Below, piece after piece: positions 8,153 through 17,741 of a DNA stretch of 64,000 nucleotides (the first letter of the stretch is position 1; each line of letters starts with the position of its first letter). Under the pieces are notes generated by a model. That model was not told the DNA's origin and did not search any database. It worked only from the letters and a program-made list of their open reading frames with translations. This DNA is from Parasphingopyxis algicola (lineage in GTDB: Bacteria; Pseudomonadota; Alphaproteobacteria; Sphingomonadales; Sphingomonadaceae): assembly GCF_013378075.1 (NCBI RefSeq), contig NZ_CP051131.1, forward strand, positions 2,988,501 through 3,052,500, in the 5' to 3' direction. Both the position numbers and the translations under genes were made by a program.

Positions 8153-8455
8153 ATGGATGGTTTTGCAGCCCTCAGCGATTCGACACGGCGCGACATCGTG
8201 ACCCTGTTGGCGCGGGGCGAGCAGCGCGCCAGTGCGATCGCCACGGGTTTCGAGATGACGGCGCCCGCCATTTCGCAGCATCTGAAAGTTCTGCGCAAGG
8301 CCGGCCTCGTGACCGTGGAAAAGCGCGGACGCGAGCGGGTCTACCGCCTCGATCCGGCCGGTCTTGCCGAGATGGAGCGATGGGTCGCCCGGACGCGGCG
8401 GTTGTGGAACGGGCGTCTCGATGCGCTCCAGCAGGTACTGGACGGGGAGGAATGA
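8153..8455 (+). CDS. ArsR-family winged-helix regulator
   Basis: 100 aa, the usual size. FAALSDSTRRDIVTLLARGE opens the domain, and the recognition helix region is MTAPAISQHLKVLRKAGLV (residues about 40-58), with the wing at EKRGRERVYRL. It has no metal-binding cysteines, so it belongs to the non-metal group often paired with SRPBCC proteins. The ATG lies only 7 nt after the palindromic operator and has no Shine-Dalgarno sequence, so the mRNA may be leaderless. The SRPBCC gene follows after 1 nt. Confidence 0.9.
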   Translation: MDGFAALSDSTRRDIVTLLARGEQRASAIATGFEMTAPAISQHLKVLRKAGLVTVEKRGRERVYRLDPAGLAEMERWVARTRRLWNGRLDALQQVLDGEE

Positions 8456-8456
8456 C

Positions 8457-8996
8457 ATGAAGGAAGAATTCGGTACGCAGCTGGAAAACGGGTCCTTGCG
8501 CTTCGTGCGCGATCTGCCCGGGCCGATCGAAAGGGTCTGGGAGCATTTCGTCGATCCGGCCAAACGCGCGCTCTGGTTCTGCGGCGGTACGATGACCGAA
8601 ACCCCGGGTGAGACCTTTACTATGGTCTTCGACCATGGCCGGCTATCGGACGAGGCATTTCCCGATCGGTTCGCCGAACTGAAGGGCGGCGTGTCCTTCG
8701 AGGTGAAGCTGGTCGAATTCGATCCGCCCCGCCGCCTCGTCTTCCGCGATTTCACCCATGCCGGGGAGGATGGCGAGGTGCAGGTCGAACTCGAACCCGC
8801 CGGCGACCGGGTCCGGCTGACCCTGATCCAGTCGCCGAATCACGAGTTCGCCCAGCTGATCAGCGCGGCCGCCGGCTGGCAGGCGCATCTCGGCCTGCTG
8901 ATCGATGCGCTGACCGGCGATCCGCGGCGCGCCTTCTGGGCCGAACATGCGACGGCCGAGGAACATTATCGCGCGGCGCTCAGCCCGCTGTCCTGA
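8457..8996 (+). CDS. SRPBCC (AHSA1-like) protein
   Basis: 179 aa. It has the START-like fold pattern: FVRDLPGPIERVWEHFVDP near residue 14, KRALWFCGG, then FEVKLVEFDPPRRLVFRD and the C-terminal helix LISAAAGWQAHLGLLIDAL. These AHSA1-like proteins bind hydrophobic ligands; the ligand here is unknown. GGGGAGGA ends just before the ATG, which lies 1 nt after the ArsR stop, so the two genes are co-translated. A similar ArsR-SRPBCC pair occurs at 54141-54912. The start at 8457 was preferred over the longer frame from 8364. Confidence 0.87.
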   Translation: MKEEFGTQLENGSLRFVRDLPGPIERVWEHFVDPAKRALWFCGGTMTETPGETFTMVFDHGRLSDEAFPDRFAELKGGVSFEVKLVEFDPPRRLVFRDFTHAGEDGEVQVELEPAGDRVRLTLIQSPNHEFAQLISAAAGWQAHLGLLIDALTGDPRRAFWAEHATAEEHYRAALSPLS

Positions 8997-9016
8997 TCCG
9001 GGCCGTGTCTGCCAGC

Positions 9017-9688
9017 TTACTGGTAGAAGATATGACCGCCGATCTGGGCGACCCGCTGACGCGTCCGCGAGAAACCGGGGCGCACATAGCGCGCGTGGAA
9101 GAACAGGGCCTCGCCGACCATCGGCTCGCTGATGCCGTTGCGGGCATCGATCGCGATGTCGACCATGCGGTCCCAGAGCGGGCCCGAGCGATTGGGTTGG
9201 TGGCGGCGGATATTCGAAAATTGCCGGCGCTGATAGACGACGCCGCAGATCGTGTCGGGGAAAAGCGGTGAGGCGACGCGGTTCATCACGACCTGCGCGA
9301 CGGCGAGCTTGCCATCGCGGGGTTCGCCTCGCGCTTCATTGCTGATCGTGCGGACCAGGCATTCCAGCTCGTCGTCATGCGCGTCGTTGATCGCGACGGC
9401 CGCCGTCGTTTCGTCTTGGTCGGTCGCTTCTGTCGCCGTCGTTTCCTCGGCGCTGCCGACATCTTCGCTCAATGCGTCGAGGTCGATCACCGGCTCTTCG
9501 ATCGGCTTGGCCAGTATGTCCGGCAGCGACGCATCGAAGCCGGCTTCGGCCAGAAGCTCGTCATCCTCAGCGGCAATCGCCGTTTCGCCCGTTCCGGCGG
9601 CGAAACCGGTTGCCATCGGCACCGCGGCAATCGCGGCGGCGGCCATGGCGGACATTCCAAAAATCACTCGCTTACGTCCGAAGGACAT
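9017..9688 (-). CDS. SleB-type cell wall hydrolase
   Basis: 223 aa. An N-terminal signal/anchor (residues 8-35, alanine-rich) is followed by an acidic low-complexity linker to about 120. A Hydrolase_2 (SleB) domain covers the C-terminal 100 residues: the catalytic segment TISNEARGEPRDGKLAVAQV includes the expected Glu, followed by VMNRVASPLFPDTICGVVYQ and QFS. It probably cleaves peptidoglycan in the periplasm. GGAG lies 5 nt before the ATG at 9688; the frame runs on to 9781 but without a sensible start. The 409 bp upstream hold no gene. Confidence 0.87.
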   Translation of the reverse strand: MSFGRKRVIFGMSAMAAAAIAAVPMATGFAAGTGETAIAAEDDELLAEAGFDASLPDILAKPIEEPVIDLDALSEDVGSAEETTATEATDQDETTAAVAINDAHDDELECLVRTISNEARGEPRDGKLAVAQVVMNRVASPLFPDTICGVVYQRRQFSNIRRHQPNRSGPLWDRMVDIAIDARNGISEPMVGEALFFHARYVRPGFSRTRQRVAQIGGHIFYQ

Positions 9689-10097
9689 AAAAACTCCATC
9701 GCGTGCGCCAAATGGCGCGGGCCGGCGCCAAAACATACTCGAAACTAATTGCTGACCCGCTCTGCATTTCACGGCTTGCAAGATGGACGCGGTCGCGACG
9801 CATCTGTGCCTTGTTGACCCCGTAATTGTATTGTGCAGTGCAGCATTACAAGTTGATTACGATGAGCCGTGGACCCAACACGACGACTTGCGCAACAAAA
9901 TTACACGATTTTCGTGGCGTTGGAATCACTAAGTCTTTGAAAAATATAGACCGTTAACCAGTATCAAAATGAAACTTGCTGAATTTTTGATAAATTCGGG
10001 CCTGTGCGGAAGGGACTCGCCGTTCGGTGCCCGGCTCTGCTAGTTTCGTCACGGAGAATCGCTCGCAATATCGTCTGGAGCGACATTGGGGGACCTG
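9689..10097. other. 409-bp intergenic region between divergent sleB-like and capA-like genes
   Basis: No coding sequence was found. The segment from about 9800 is AT-richer than its surroundings. It contains an inverted repeat TATCAAAA (9962-9969) and TTTTGATA (9985-9992), a GAATC (GANTC) site near 9925 and a CACGA/TCGTG pair near 9905. It presumably holds the two divergent promoters. Confidence 0.5.
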
Positions 10098-11360
10098 ATG
10101 CGGCGATCGCGCCTCACTGTATTCATGGTCACCGGCCTGGTCGCCGGGACGATTCTGGGGTCCTGTACCGAAGCCCGGACGGCGCCGCGCGCGATGGTCA
10201 TCAGCCAGCAATCCGCGAACGCACCGGTGGTCGCCGAATCGGCGGCCGAGGCTCCCGCGGTGGACGAGCCCGTGGCCGGCGTCCCGGCGGAAACACCCGA
10301 AGCGGCCGCCGACGGCGTCACCGCGCCCGAACAGCCCGAAGCGACGGTTCCGGACGACCCGCGCACCTATACGATCCTCGGCGTCGGCGACATCATGATG
10401 GGCAGCGACTGGCCCGAGCCCGGCATGGACCCGCGCGTCATACCGGGCGGCGATCCGGCGATGGTGATGGGGCCCGCACTCGCCGCGATCTTCGGCGAAG
10501 CGGATGCCGTGTTCGGCAATTATGAGGGTACGATCCACACCAGCGACGAAGATGCCAAGACCTGCGGCAATCCGGAATTCTGCTATGTCTTCCGCAGCCC
10601 GCCCTTTCATGCCGATTATCTGAGGCGTGCCGGTTTCACGATCATGTCGCATGCCAACAACCATGCCCGCGATTTCGGCGAGAGCGGCCGCACCGCGACC
10701 TATGAGAATCTCACCCGCACCGGCATGGCGGTGGCCGGCGGCGATCGCGACGGGATGCGGATCGGCATCCAGACGCTCGACGACGGCCGTCGTGTCGCGC
10801 TCGTCGCGTTCGGGCACAATCCGGGTCTGCTCAGCGTCCAGAATTATGCGCGCGTTGGCGAGATGGTGCGCGCGGCCGATGCGCAGGCCGATATCGTCAT
10901 GGTCTCGTGCCATATCGGCGCGGAAGGCGCGCGCTATGATCGGGTCACGCGCGAGACCGAGATGTATCTCGAGGAAGACCGCGGCAACCCCTTCCGTTTC
11001 GCGCGCGCCGCCGTCGATGCCGGGGCCGATATCGTCTTCTGCCACGGGCCGCATATCCCGCGGGCGGTCGAGGTCTATCAGGGGCGGTTCATCGCCTACA
11101 GCCTCAGTAATTTCTGGACCTATGGCCGGTTCAACCTGCGCGGGCATAATGGCCTTGCCCCGGTCGCCCGGCTCGAGGTCGATGGCGAGGGCGCGCTGGT
11201 TTCGGCCGATATCGTGTCCGCGCGGCAGGATCGCCCCGGCGGGCCCTATCTCGATCGCAGCAACGCGGCCGCCCAGCGGACCGCCGTGCTGACGGCGCGC
11301 GATTTCCCCGAAAGCCGAGTGCGGATCGGGTTCGACGGCCGGCTCGACTGGCCGCGCTAG
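10098..11360 (+). CDS. CapA-family lipoprotein (metallophosphatase fold)
   Basis: 420 aa. A lipoprotein signal ends in TILGSC (Cys near residue 22), followed by an Ala/Pro/Glu-rich linker to about 88. The CapA domain has GVGDIMMG, GNYEGTI, MSHANNHARDFG, CHIGAEG and FCHGPHIPRAVEVYQGR, which match the metal-binding motifs of the PGA_cap (calcineurin-like) fold. CapA itself belongs to poly-gamma-glutamate capsule systems, but no capB, capC or capD is present here, so an orphan cell-envelope role is more likely. GGGGGA precedes the ATG at 10098; the in-frame TTG at 10086 is less likely. Confidence 0.85.
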   Translation: MRRSRLTVFMVTGLVAGTILGSCTEARTAPRAMVISQQSANAPVVAESAAEAPAVDEPVAGVPAETPEAAADGVTAPEQPEATVPDDPRTYTILGVGDIMMGSDWPEPGMDPRVIPGGDPAMVMGPALAAIFGEADAVFGNYEGTIHTSDEDAKTCGNPEFCYVFRSPPFHADYLRRAGFTIMSHANNHARDFGESGRTATYENLTRTGMAVAGGDRDGMRIGIQTLDDGRRVALVAFGHNPGLLSVQNYARVGEMVRAADAQADIVMVSCHIGAEGARYDRVTRETEMYLEEDRGNPFRFARAAVDAGADIVFCHGPHIPRAVEVYQGRFIAYSLSNFWTYGRFNLRGHNGLAPVARLEVDGEGALVSADIVSARQDRPGGPYLDRSNAAAQRTAVLTARDFPESRVRIGFDGRLDWPR

Positions 11361-11369
11361 GACATCAAC

Positions 11370-12269
11370 CTAGGCGTTACTGCCGTCCTCCCCGGTATCG
11401 AACTTGTCCCGCCGCCGGTTGCCGAACAGCATCCGCCGTTCGAGCCGCGTGCTGAGCGCCGCGTAGTAAGCGCTCAGGAACGCCCGGTCCTCTTCCTCCT
11501 CACGCCATTCCCAGCCGATCTTGCCGCGAATGGTCGCCGCGACGTTCGCCTCGGTTTCGGCATTGCCCGCGCGCAGCACGTTTTCGAGCGTCTGCAGTTC
11601 ATATTCGCCATAGGCGTCGAGCTGGTCCTCGGTGAAGGCGAAAGCGCCGGCCGCCTCGCCATTGCCGCCGGCGAGATCGATTTCGAGCTTGCGGCGCGGG
11701 GCATGGACGACCCAGGTCCCTGCGACGATGTCGCCGACGCGCAGCCGGTCCCGGTTGAACAGCGGGAAGAAGAGGAAGATTCCGGCCCAGGCCAGGCCGA
11801 TCAGCGCGATCCACCCGTCCACGCCCTCGCCGCCCGCCAGGAAGGAAAGCGGCAGGAAGACCTCGATCTCGCGCATCAGGTTGCGGGCGATGACGGCATC
11901 GGCGGTCAACCGCCCGCCGTCGCGCGCCACGACCCGAAGCCCGACCGCCCGTTTTCCGAGTGTTGCCGACCGCCGGCCGATCTCGAAGGCGATGAAATAG
12001 AAATTCCGCAGCAGGAAGAAGCCGAGCAGCCAGATCACCGCGACGATCTCCAGCCCGGCGAGCGAGCCCGATCCGACGGTTCCCAGCCCCGCCGAGACGA
12101 CGGCGATGGTGAAGGCGGTGAGGATGACGATCAGCAGGATGAAATCGATGAGGAAGGCCCCGGCGCGCTGGCCGGCGGTGGCGAGTTTGAGCCGGAGATC
12201 GACGCCTTCGGGCGTGATCAGCGTGCGCTCGGTCGCGCCATAGGGCAGGGCCGGGTTAATGCTCGCCAT
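11370..12269 (-). CDS. RDD-family membrane protein
   Basis: 299 aa. The RDD domain is at residues about 28-165: AGQRAGAFLIDFILLIVIL (first membrane helix), a second helix near 70-95, and IGRRSATLGKRAVGLRVV, with a further helix near 150-170. The C-terminal 120 residues are soluble and charged. It is the last gene of the MoxR operon; RDD proteins are common partners of SpoIIM-like proteins in such operons, with a suggested transport or envelope role. It overlaps the SpoIIM-like gene by 14 nt, supporting the start at 12269 rather than the open frame to 12389. Confidence 0.85.
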   Translation of the reverse strand: MASINPALPYGATERTLITPEGVDLRLKLATAGQRAGAFLIDFILLIVILTAFTIAVVSAGLGTVGSGSLAGLEIVAVIWLLGFFLLRNFYFIAFEIGRRSATLGKRAVGLRVVARDGGRLTADAVIARNLMREIEVFLPLSFLAGGEGVDGWIALIGLAWAGIFLFFPLFNRDRLRVGDIVAGTWVVHAPRRKLEIDLAGGNGEAAGAFAFTEDQLDAYGEYELQTLENVLRAGNAETEANVAATIRGKIGWEWREEEEDRAFLSAYYAALSTRLERRMLFGNRRRDKFDTGEDGSNA

Positions 12270-13266
12270 CGCCGAGCCTCGGAACGTAGAAATAGGCACA
12301 CCAGGTCGCGAACATCGCGGCGGCGATCGCGTAGCGCGTCCAGTCGTCGGTGATGAGCTGGCGGCCGAACCCCTCGAGCAATCCGGCAAAAAGCAGCATC
12401 ACGATCACGCCGATCATCGCGGTCGCCGCCGTGCGACCCGCGCGCCGCGCCGCGGCCAGCCGGCTCTCCATGCCCGGAAAGATGATCTTCGTGCCGATAT
12501 GCAGTCCCGCTGCCCCGGCAAGCGCGATGGCGAACAGTTCGGTCGAACCGTGGATCAGCAGCCAGCCGCCCAGTTCGAAGCCCAGTCCATTGTCCACGAA
12601 CAGCGCGACGAACGCGCCGAGTATCGCGCCATTATAGACCATCAGCAGCGCGGTCGGGACGCCGAAAGCGAAGCCCAGCGCGAAGGCGAAGATCGAGACC
12701 TGGGCATTGTGGGTGAAGAGATAGGTGGCGAACACGCCGAGCCCGTTGCGCTCGTTATCGTCATAGAGTGTCGCGCGCAGCGCCTCGGCGGTCGCGTCCG
12801 GCCCGCGCTCCGCGGCGAGGCCGCTCGGGATGATCGCGTTGAACCAGCTCGGATCGTTGCTGACCAGGAGATAGGCGGCGATCGTCCCGGCCAGCATCAG
12901 GACGATGGCGATCAGCGTCTCGCGCCAGATGCGGCGGACGGCCGCCGGCCAGTCGTTCGTGAAGAAATGCATGGCCCGCTGCCCGAAGCTCGTGCGGACG
13001 CCGTAGACGAAGAAATAGGCGCGCGTGCACAGCCCTTCGAGATAGGCGATCAGCGCCATGTCGAGCGACGTCGCCCGGGCGACCGACAGCGCCGACAGCG
13101 CGGACCGGTAGAGGACGGGCAGTTCGAGCAGATCCTCGTCCGAGAGCCTCCTCACCGAGCCGCCCTCGGCCCGGCGGAGCAGTTCCTCGAGGCGCGCCCA
13201 GTCGGCCTCGCGTTCTTCCCGGAACGTCGTGCTGCTGAAGATCGCCTGACCGGCCACGCGTTCCAT
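12256..13266 (-). CDS. SpoIIM-like (stage II sporulation protein M) membrane protein
   Basis: 336 aa. A soluble N-terminal helical part (FREEREADWARLEELLRR) precedes about five to six membrane helices from residue 115 (ETLIAIVLMLAGTIAAYLL; VSIFAFALGFAFGVPTALL; ATAMIGVIVMLLFAGLLEG; AIAAAMFATWCAYFYV). GGWLLIHGSTELFAIALAG is a family hallmark. The organism is not a sporulator; this family is widespread in MoxR operons. The start overlaps the DUF58 stop (TGATG), showing coupling. Confidence 0.87.
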   Translation of the reverse strand: MERVAGQAIFSSTTFREEREADWARLEELLRRAEGGSVRRLSDEDLLELPVLYRSALSALSVARATSLDMALIAYLEGLCTRAYFFVYGVRTSFGQRAMHFFTNDWPAAVRRIWRETLIAIVLMLAGTIAAYLLVSNDPSWFNAIIPSGLAAERGPDATAEALRATLYDDNERNGLGVFATYLFTHNAQVSIFAFALGFAFGVPTALLMVYNGAILGAFVALFVDNGLGFELGGWLLIHGSTELFAIALAGAAGLHIGTKIIFPGMESRLAAARRAGRTAATAMIGVIVMLLFAGLLEGFGRQLITDDWTRYAIAAAMFATWCAYFYVPRLGDGEH

Positions 13267-14609
13267 CAGAGAAGGCTCCGCCGTTTGAGTTCGACATAAT
13301 TGGCGACGAGCCGGGTACCGACCTCGTCATGCCCGGCTTCGAGCACATGCGCGCCCATCCGCTGCAGACGCGCGATCACGATCGCCCGCTCGCGGAGCAG
13401 CGCATGGGCGGTGACGGCGCGCGAGACATCGGCCGAATCCTCCGGTTTCCGATGCGCGAGCGCGGTCAGTTCGGCATCGCGCAGCACGACGAACAGCACG
13501 AGATGCCGGTCGAGCAGCCGGCCCGCCGCGCGCAGCATCAGCTCCGCGCTCGTCGGGTCGGCGAAATCGGTGAACGCGATCACGAGCGAGCGGCGGTGGA
13601 GCTGCGCGGCGAGCGTCGTCAGGGCGAGCGTGTAATTGCTCTCCTCCGGCGCGTAATCGATATCCGCGGCGGCCCGTTGCAGCGCCGAGAAAGCGCGCGC
13701 GCCGGCGACGGTCGGGCTGGCGACCTGCGGCCGCCCGGCAAAGGCGAAGAGGCTCGCCCGGTCGCCGGCCTTGAGCGCGACATAGGCGGTCAGCAGCGCG
13801 GCCGAGATCGCGCGGTCGATGCGCGGCAGACCGGCGATCGGCTCGCACATGGTTCGCCCGGTATCGAGTGCGAAGACGATATGGTTGTTGCGCTCCGTCC
13901 GATATTCCTTGGCCAGCAATTCGGTATGCCGGGCCGACTGTTTCCAGTCGATCGTCCGCCGGTCCATACCGGGCTGGAACTCGGTCATCGAATCGAATTC
14001 GGTGCCGTCGCCGCGATCGAGCTGGGCGATCAGGCCATGGGCCGCGTCGCGCAGATAGAGCTGGATGCCCTTGTCCCGGATGAACGCGATGTTGGGCGTC
14101 ACGACGATTTCCGCGCCGAAATAGTCGCGCTTCTGGACCCAGGCGAGGCCGAGCGGACCCGTCCAGCGGGTCCATAGATGGCCGATCGTCGCCGTGCCGC
14201 GCCGGTTCGCGGTGAACGCCGTATCGATCTCCGCCTGTCCGTCGATCATCGGCGCGCCGGCTCGCCGCCCGCCGCCCGCATCAAGTTTTTCGTCGACGCT
14301 GAGCGCGACCTCGATCCGGCGCGGCGCGGTCCCCCGGTCGGTCGCGCCGCCGTCCGGACCCGTCGGGAAGCGCAACCGGCTGGTCACGGTGAAGGGCGTG
14401 CCGACGCCGATCGTCGCCGGTTTTTCGAGTTCGGCGTCGAGCGAGGCCGGGCGCCCGGCGCTCAGCGCGTCGAGCAGGATCAGTGCCGTGATCACCGCGA
14501 TCCAGATCAGCCCGAGAAACCAGTATTGCGGGATCACCACGCCGATGACGAGCGCAGCCGGCGCGCCGAGCGCCATCAGGATGACGGACCGGGCGGTCGG
14601 GTAGATCAT
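13266..14609 (-). CDS. DUF58 domain protein (MoxR partner, VWA-like)
   Basis: 447 aa. Two membrane helices open the protein (residues about 10-50, LGAPAALVIGVVIPQYWFLG). A beta-rich region follows, then the DUF58 motif at about 215-235: DSMTEFQPGMDRRTIDWKQS. After that a VWA-like fold begins with IVFALDTGRTM (a MIDAS-like DxGxT in place of DxSxS). DUF58 proteins work with MoxR ATPases in assembling or activating protein complexes. A 205-bp REP-type element separates it from moxR upstream, breaking the otherwise overlapping operon. Confidence 0.9.
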   Translation of the reverse strand: MIYPTARSVILMALGAPAALVIGVVIPQYWFLGLIWIAVITALILLDALSAGRPASLDAELEKPATIGVGTPFTVTSRLRFPTGPDGGATDRGTAPRRIEVALSVDEKLDAGGGRRAGAPMIDGQAEIDTAFTANRRGTATIGHLWTRWTGPLGLAWVQKRDYFGAEIVVTPNIAFIRDKGIQLYLRDAAHGLIAQLDRGDGTEFDSMTEFQPGMDRRTIDWKQSARHTELLAKEYRTERNNHIVFALDTGRTMCEPIAGLPRIDRAISAALLTAYVALKAGDRASLFAFAGRPQVASPTVAGARAFSALQRAAADIDYAPEESNYTLALTTLAAQLHRRSLVIAFTDFADPTSAELMLRAAGRLLDRHLVLFVVLRDAELTALAHRKPEDSADVSRAVTAHALLRERAIVIARLQRMGAHVLEAGHDEVGTRLVANYVELKRRSLL

Positions 14610-14628
14610 GCGAGTGGCACCAACCGAT

Positions 14629-14760
14629 CCGTTAGTCCTGAGCCCGTCGAAGGGGCGGTCGGGTCGGATCGTCCCCCAGACGATCCTGAAACATTCGGGG
14701 AATGTTTCACCCGATCCGCCTCCGCCGATAGACGTCCTTCGACAGGCTCAGGACTAGCGG
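14629..14760. repeat. Long REP-type palindrome with internal hairpins inside the MoxR operon
   Basis: The 25-nt outer arms (14629-14653 and 14736-14760) match the GTCCTGAG-CC-GTCGAAG wording of the repeat at 3146. Two perfect hairpins lie inside: GGATCGTC/GACGATCC (14666-14673 with 14679-14686) and GAAACATT/AATGTTTC (14688-14695 with 14701-14708). The whole can fold as a closed multi-branch structure. It fills most of the gap between moxR and DUF58. Confidence 0.8.
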
Positions 14761-14814
14761 CTCTGTCGGAGATTGCCGCCCTCCATCGCCCGACTGAAAA
14801 GTTATCGCTGTCGC

Positions 14815-15760
<946 letters not shown>

Positions 15761-15771
<11 letters not shown>

Positions 15772-16960
15772 GGGTGACGGCCTTTCTCCAGTCGTACAGC
15801 GCCCGTGCGGCGTCGCGTATGTCTTGGCGGTTATGAGCGCGTTCGGCCGCGCGGGCGAGCGTGCTGAACGGCGGCATGGTCTCGGGGCCGAGCCCGTCGA
15901 GCCAGCGATCGAGCGCGTCCCCGTCGAGCTGGCGCGGATTGCCGATCGCCGCGACGGCCGCGTCGCGCGTCATCGCGACATAGCGTTCGCTCGACAGATG
16001 TTCGCGCCGCGCGAGGCGCAGCAGTTCGGCGCTGTTGTCGACCAGCGCGCGCTTGCCGAAGGCGATGGCGCGGGCGGGGCGCAGGGTCGGCCCGAACCGG
16101 TAGATCGCCTGGAGACCGGCAAGCAGCGCGGCGGCGAGCAGGCACAGGGTCAGCGCGAGGAAGGGCGGATCGAAGGCGAGGGTCAGCAGGTTGCGCGATC
16201 CGCCGAAACCGTTGGCGACGAGATCGAAGCGGTAGGGGCCGTCGTTCAGGTTCAACTCGCCGAGCAGCATCAGTGCGGCGCGCGTCCGGTCCCTGTCGGC
16301 CAATATCTGATTGTTGATCAGATCGGGGTCCGACAGGATATAGATCTGCGTATTGTGAACATTGGCGAGGACGAATTCGTCCTTCGCGGTTTCCATCAGC
16401 GGCGAAAGGTCGCGTCCCGACATCGTCTGCAGATTCCCCGGCGCGCGAAATTCGACCTGGTTCAGCATCCCGCTCTGCAGGCGCGCGCCGGCCGCTGTTT
16501 CGCCGGTCGAAACGCTGATCGCGGCGAGGTCCGAGAGCATATGGGCGACGCTCGGGCCGATCCCGGCATCGACCCATTGGACGCGGTCCCGCTCGCCTTG
16601 CACCGGAAAGGTCATCCATTTCGGCAGCACGATCAGGAGCGGGCCCCAGCGATCGTCGATCAGCGCGGCGACGCGATCCGGATCGCTGCCCGGTTCCAGG
16701 GTGAGGATGGTGAGCCCTGTGTTGCGTGTGCTGTCGCCGCTGCGCAGATAATCGACATCCGCGCCTGTCGCCTCGAGCAATGTGTATACGCCCCGAAAAC
16801 CGACCGCGGAGGTCGACAGGCCGTGCGCGCGCCCGTCGCGCCCGCTGCGCAGCTCCGGCGCATAGGCGGTCAGCAGCAGGAACGCCGCGAAGCCGACGAT
16901 ACCGGCAATGACGAGCAGCATCACGGTCCGCGCGCTGAAGGGGGAGGCGGCCTCGGTCAC
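15761..16960 (-). CDS. DUF4350 domain membrane protein
   Basis: 399 aa. An N-terminal membrane helix (residues 12-33, VMLLVIAGIVGFAAFLLLT) is followed by a soluble alpha/beta domain with AVGFRGVYTLLEATGADV, which fits DUF4350 (GATase-like fold). A second membrane helix (about 265-290, FLALTLCLLAAALLAGLQA) and a helical cytoplasmic tail follow. It lies between DUF4129 and moxR with overlaps of 4 and 11 nt, so it is part of the same membrane-associated MoxR system. No enzymatic residues can be assigned with confidence. Confidence 0.83.
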
Positions 16961-17595
16961 GTCCAGCTCGTGCCGAAGGCGAATTGCTCATAGGCGGCGC
17001 GCGCCTCGGTCCAGCCCTTCTCGTCGACCGGGCGGACCGCGAAGATGCCGCGTTCGACGACGCCGGCGATGGACGAAAACGCCGTGCGCGCCGGCGCGGG
17101 CAGGGCGGGCGCGTTCGCAATGTCGCGGCTCGTCAGCGCCGGCCGCAGGAAATCTGGCAGCCGCTCCTCGATATCGGCGATGCTGCGAAACAGCAGCAGA
17201 TGCGCCGCCTCGGCATAGCGGCCCTGTTTGGCGAGCGCGTCGGCTTCCCCGAGCAGGCTCTGCGCGGCCCTGGCCTCGGGCCGCCAATATTCATCGTCCG
17301 GCTCGTCTTCGGCCGGCGCCGGCCGGCCGGCGAAGCGATAGTAGAGCGCGCGTCCGATGCCGAACAGGATGAGGGCGGCAAGACCGATCACGACGACCCA
17401 GAACAGGCCCTGCCAGACAGGCCCCGTCGTTTCGAGCCATTCGAGCAGCCGCACCAGCCAGCCGGGCGGATCGGCCTGGGGTATCTCGAAGCGCGCCATT
17501 TCGGTCTGGAACCGCTCGCTTTCGACGAGCTCGCGATAGGCCGTCTCGAAATTCTGCTTGTCTGCATTGGCGATCGGCGGTGCCGCTGCCGTCAT
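16957..17595 (-). CDS. DUF4129 domain membrane protein
   Basis: 212 aa. A single membrane helix lies at about 65-90 (LFWVVVIGLAALILFGIG). The C-terminal helical domain with LAKQGRYAEAAHLLLFRSI and LTSRDIANA is the DUF4129 signature. It is the first gene of the minus-strand MoxR operon running to 11370. Its 3' end overlaps the DUF4350 start by ATGA. The open frame extends to 17739, but the ATG at 17595 begins the conserved part and avoids running into the divergent FAH gene; the ribosome site is weak. Confidence 0.83.
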   Translation of the reverse strand: MTAAAPPIANADKQNFETAYRELVESERFQTEMARFEIPQADPPGWLVRLLEWLETTGPVWQGLFWVVVIGLAALILFGIGRALYYRFAGRPAPAEDEPDDEYWRPEARAAQSLLGEADALAKQGRYAEAAHLLLFRSIADIEERLPDFLRPALTSRDIANAPALPAPARTAFSSIAGVVERGIFAVRPVDEKGWTEARAAYEQFAFGTSWT

Positions 17596-17741
17596 AGGCT
17601 GATCCGTTTCCCCTCGCGACTGCCACCTGCATACCGCGCGGGCCGGGTCATGGCGAGGGCCGATCTCGCCCCCGGGAAACGGCTTTGGCCTTTCACGCGT
17701 TGGCAGGTTATGGACGCAAACGACTTGATCAGGAGACACAG

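Noticed and set aside
10098-11360. Poly-gamma-glutamate capsule locus
   Set aside because: Only a CapA-like protein is present; no capB, capC or capD is nearby.
12256-13266. Sporulation function for the SpoIIM-like gene
   Set aside because: The context is a MoxR operon in an alphaproteobacterium; the family name is historical.
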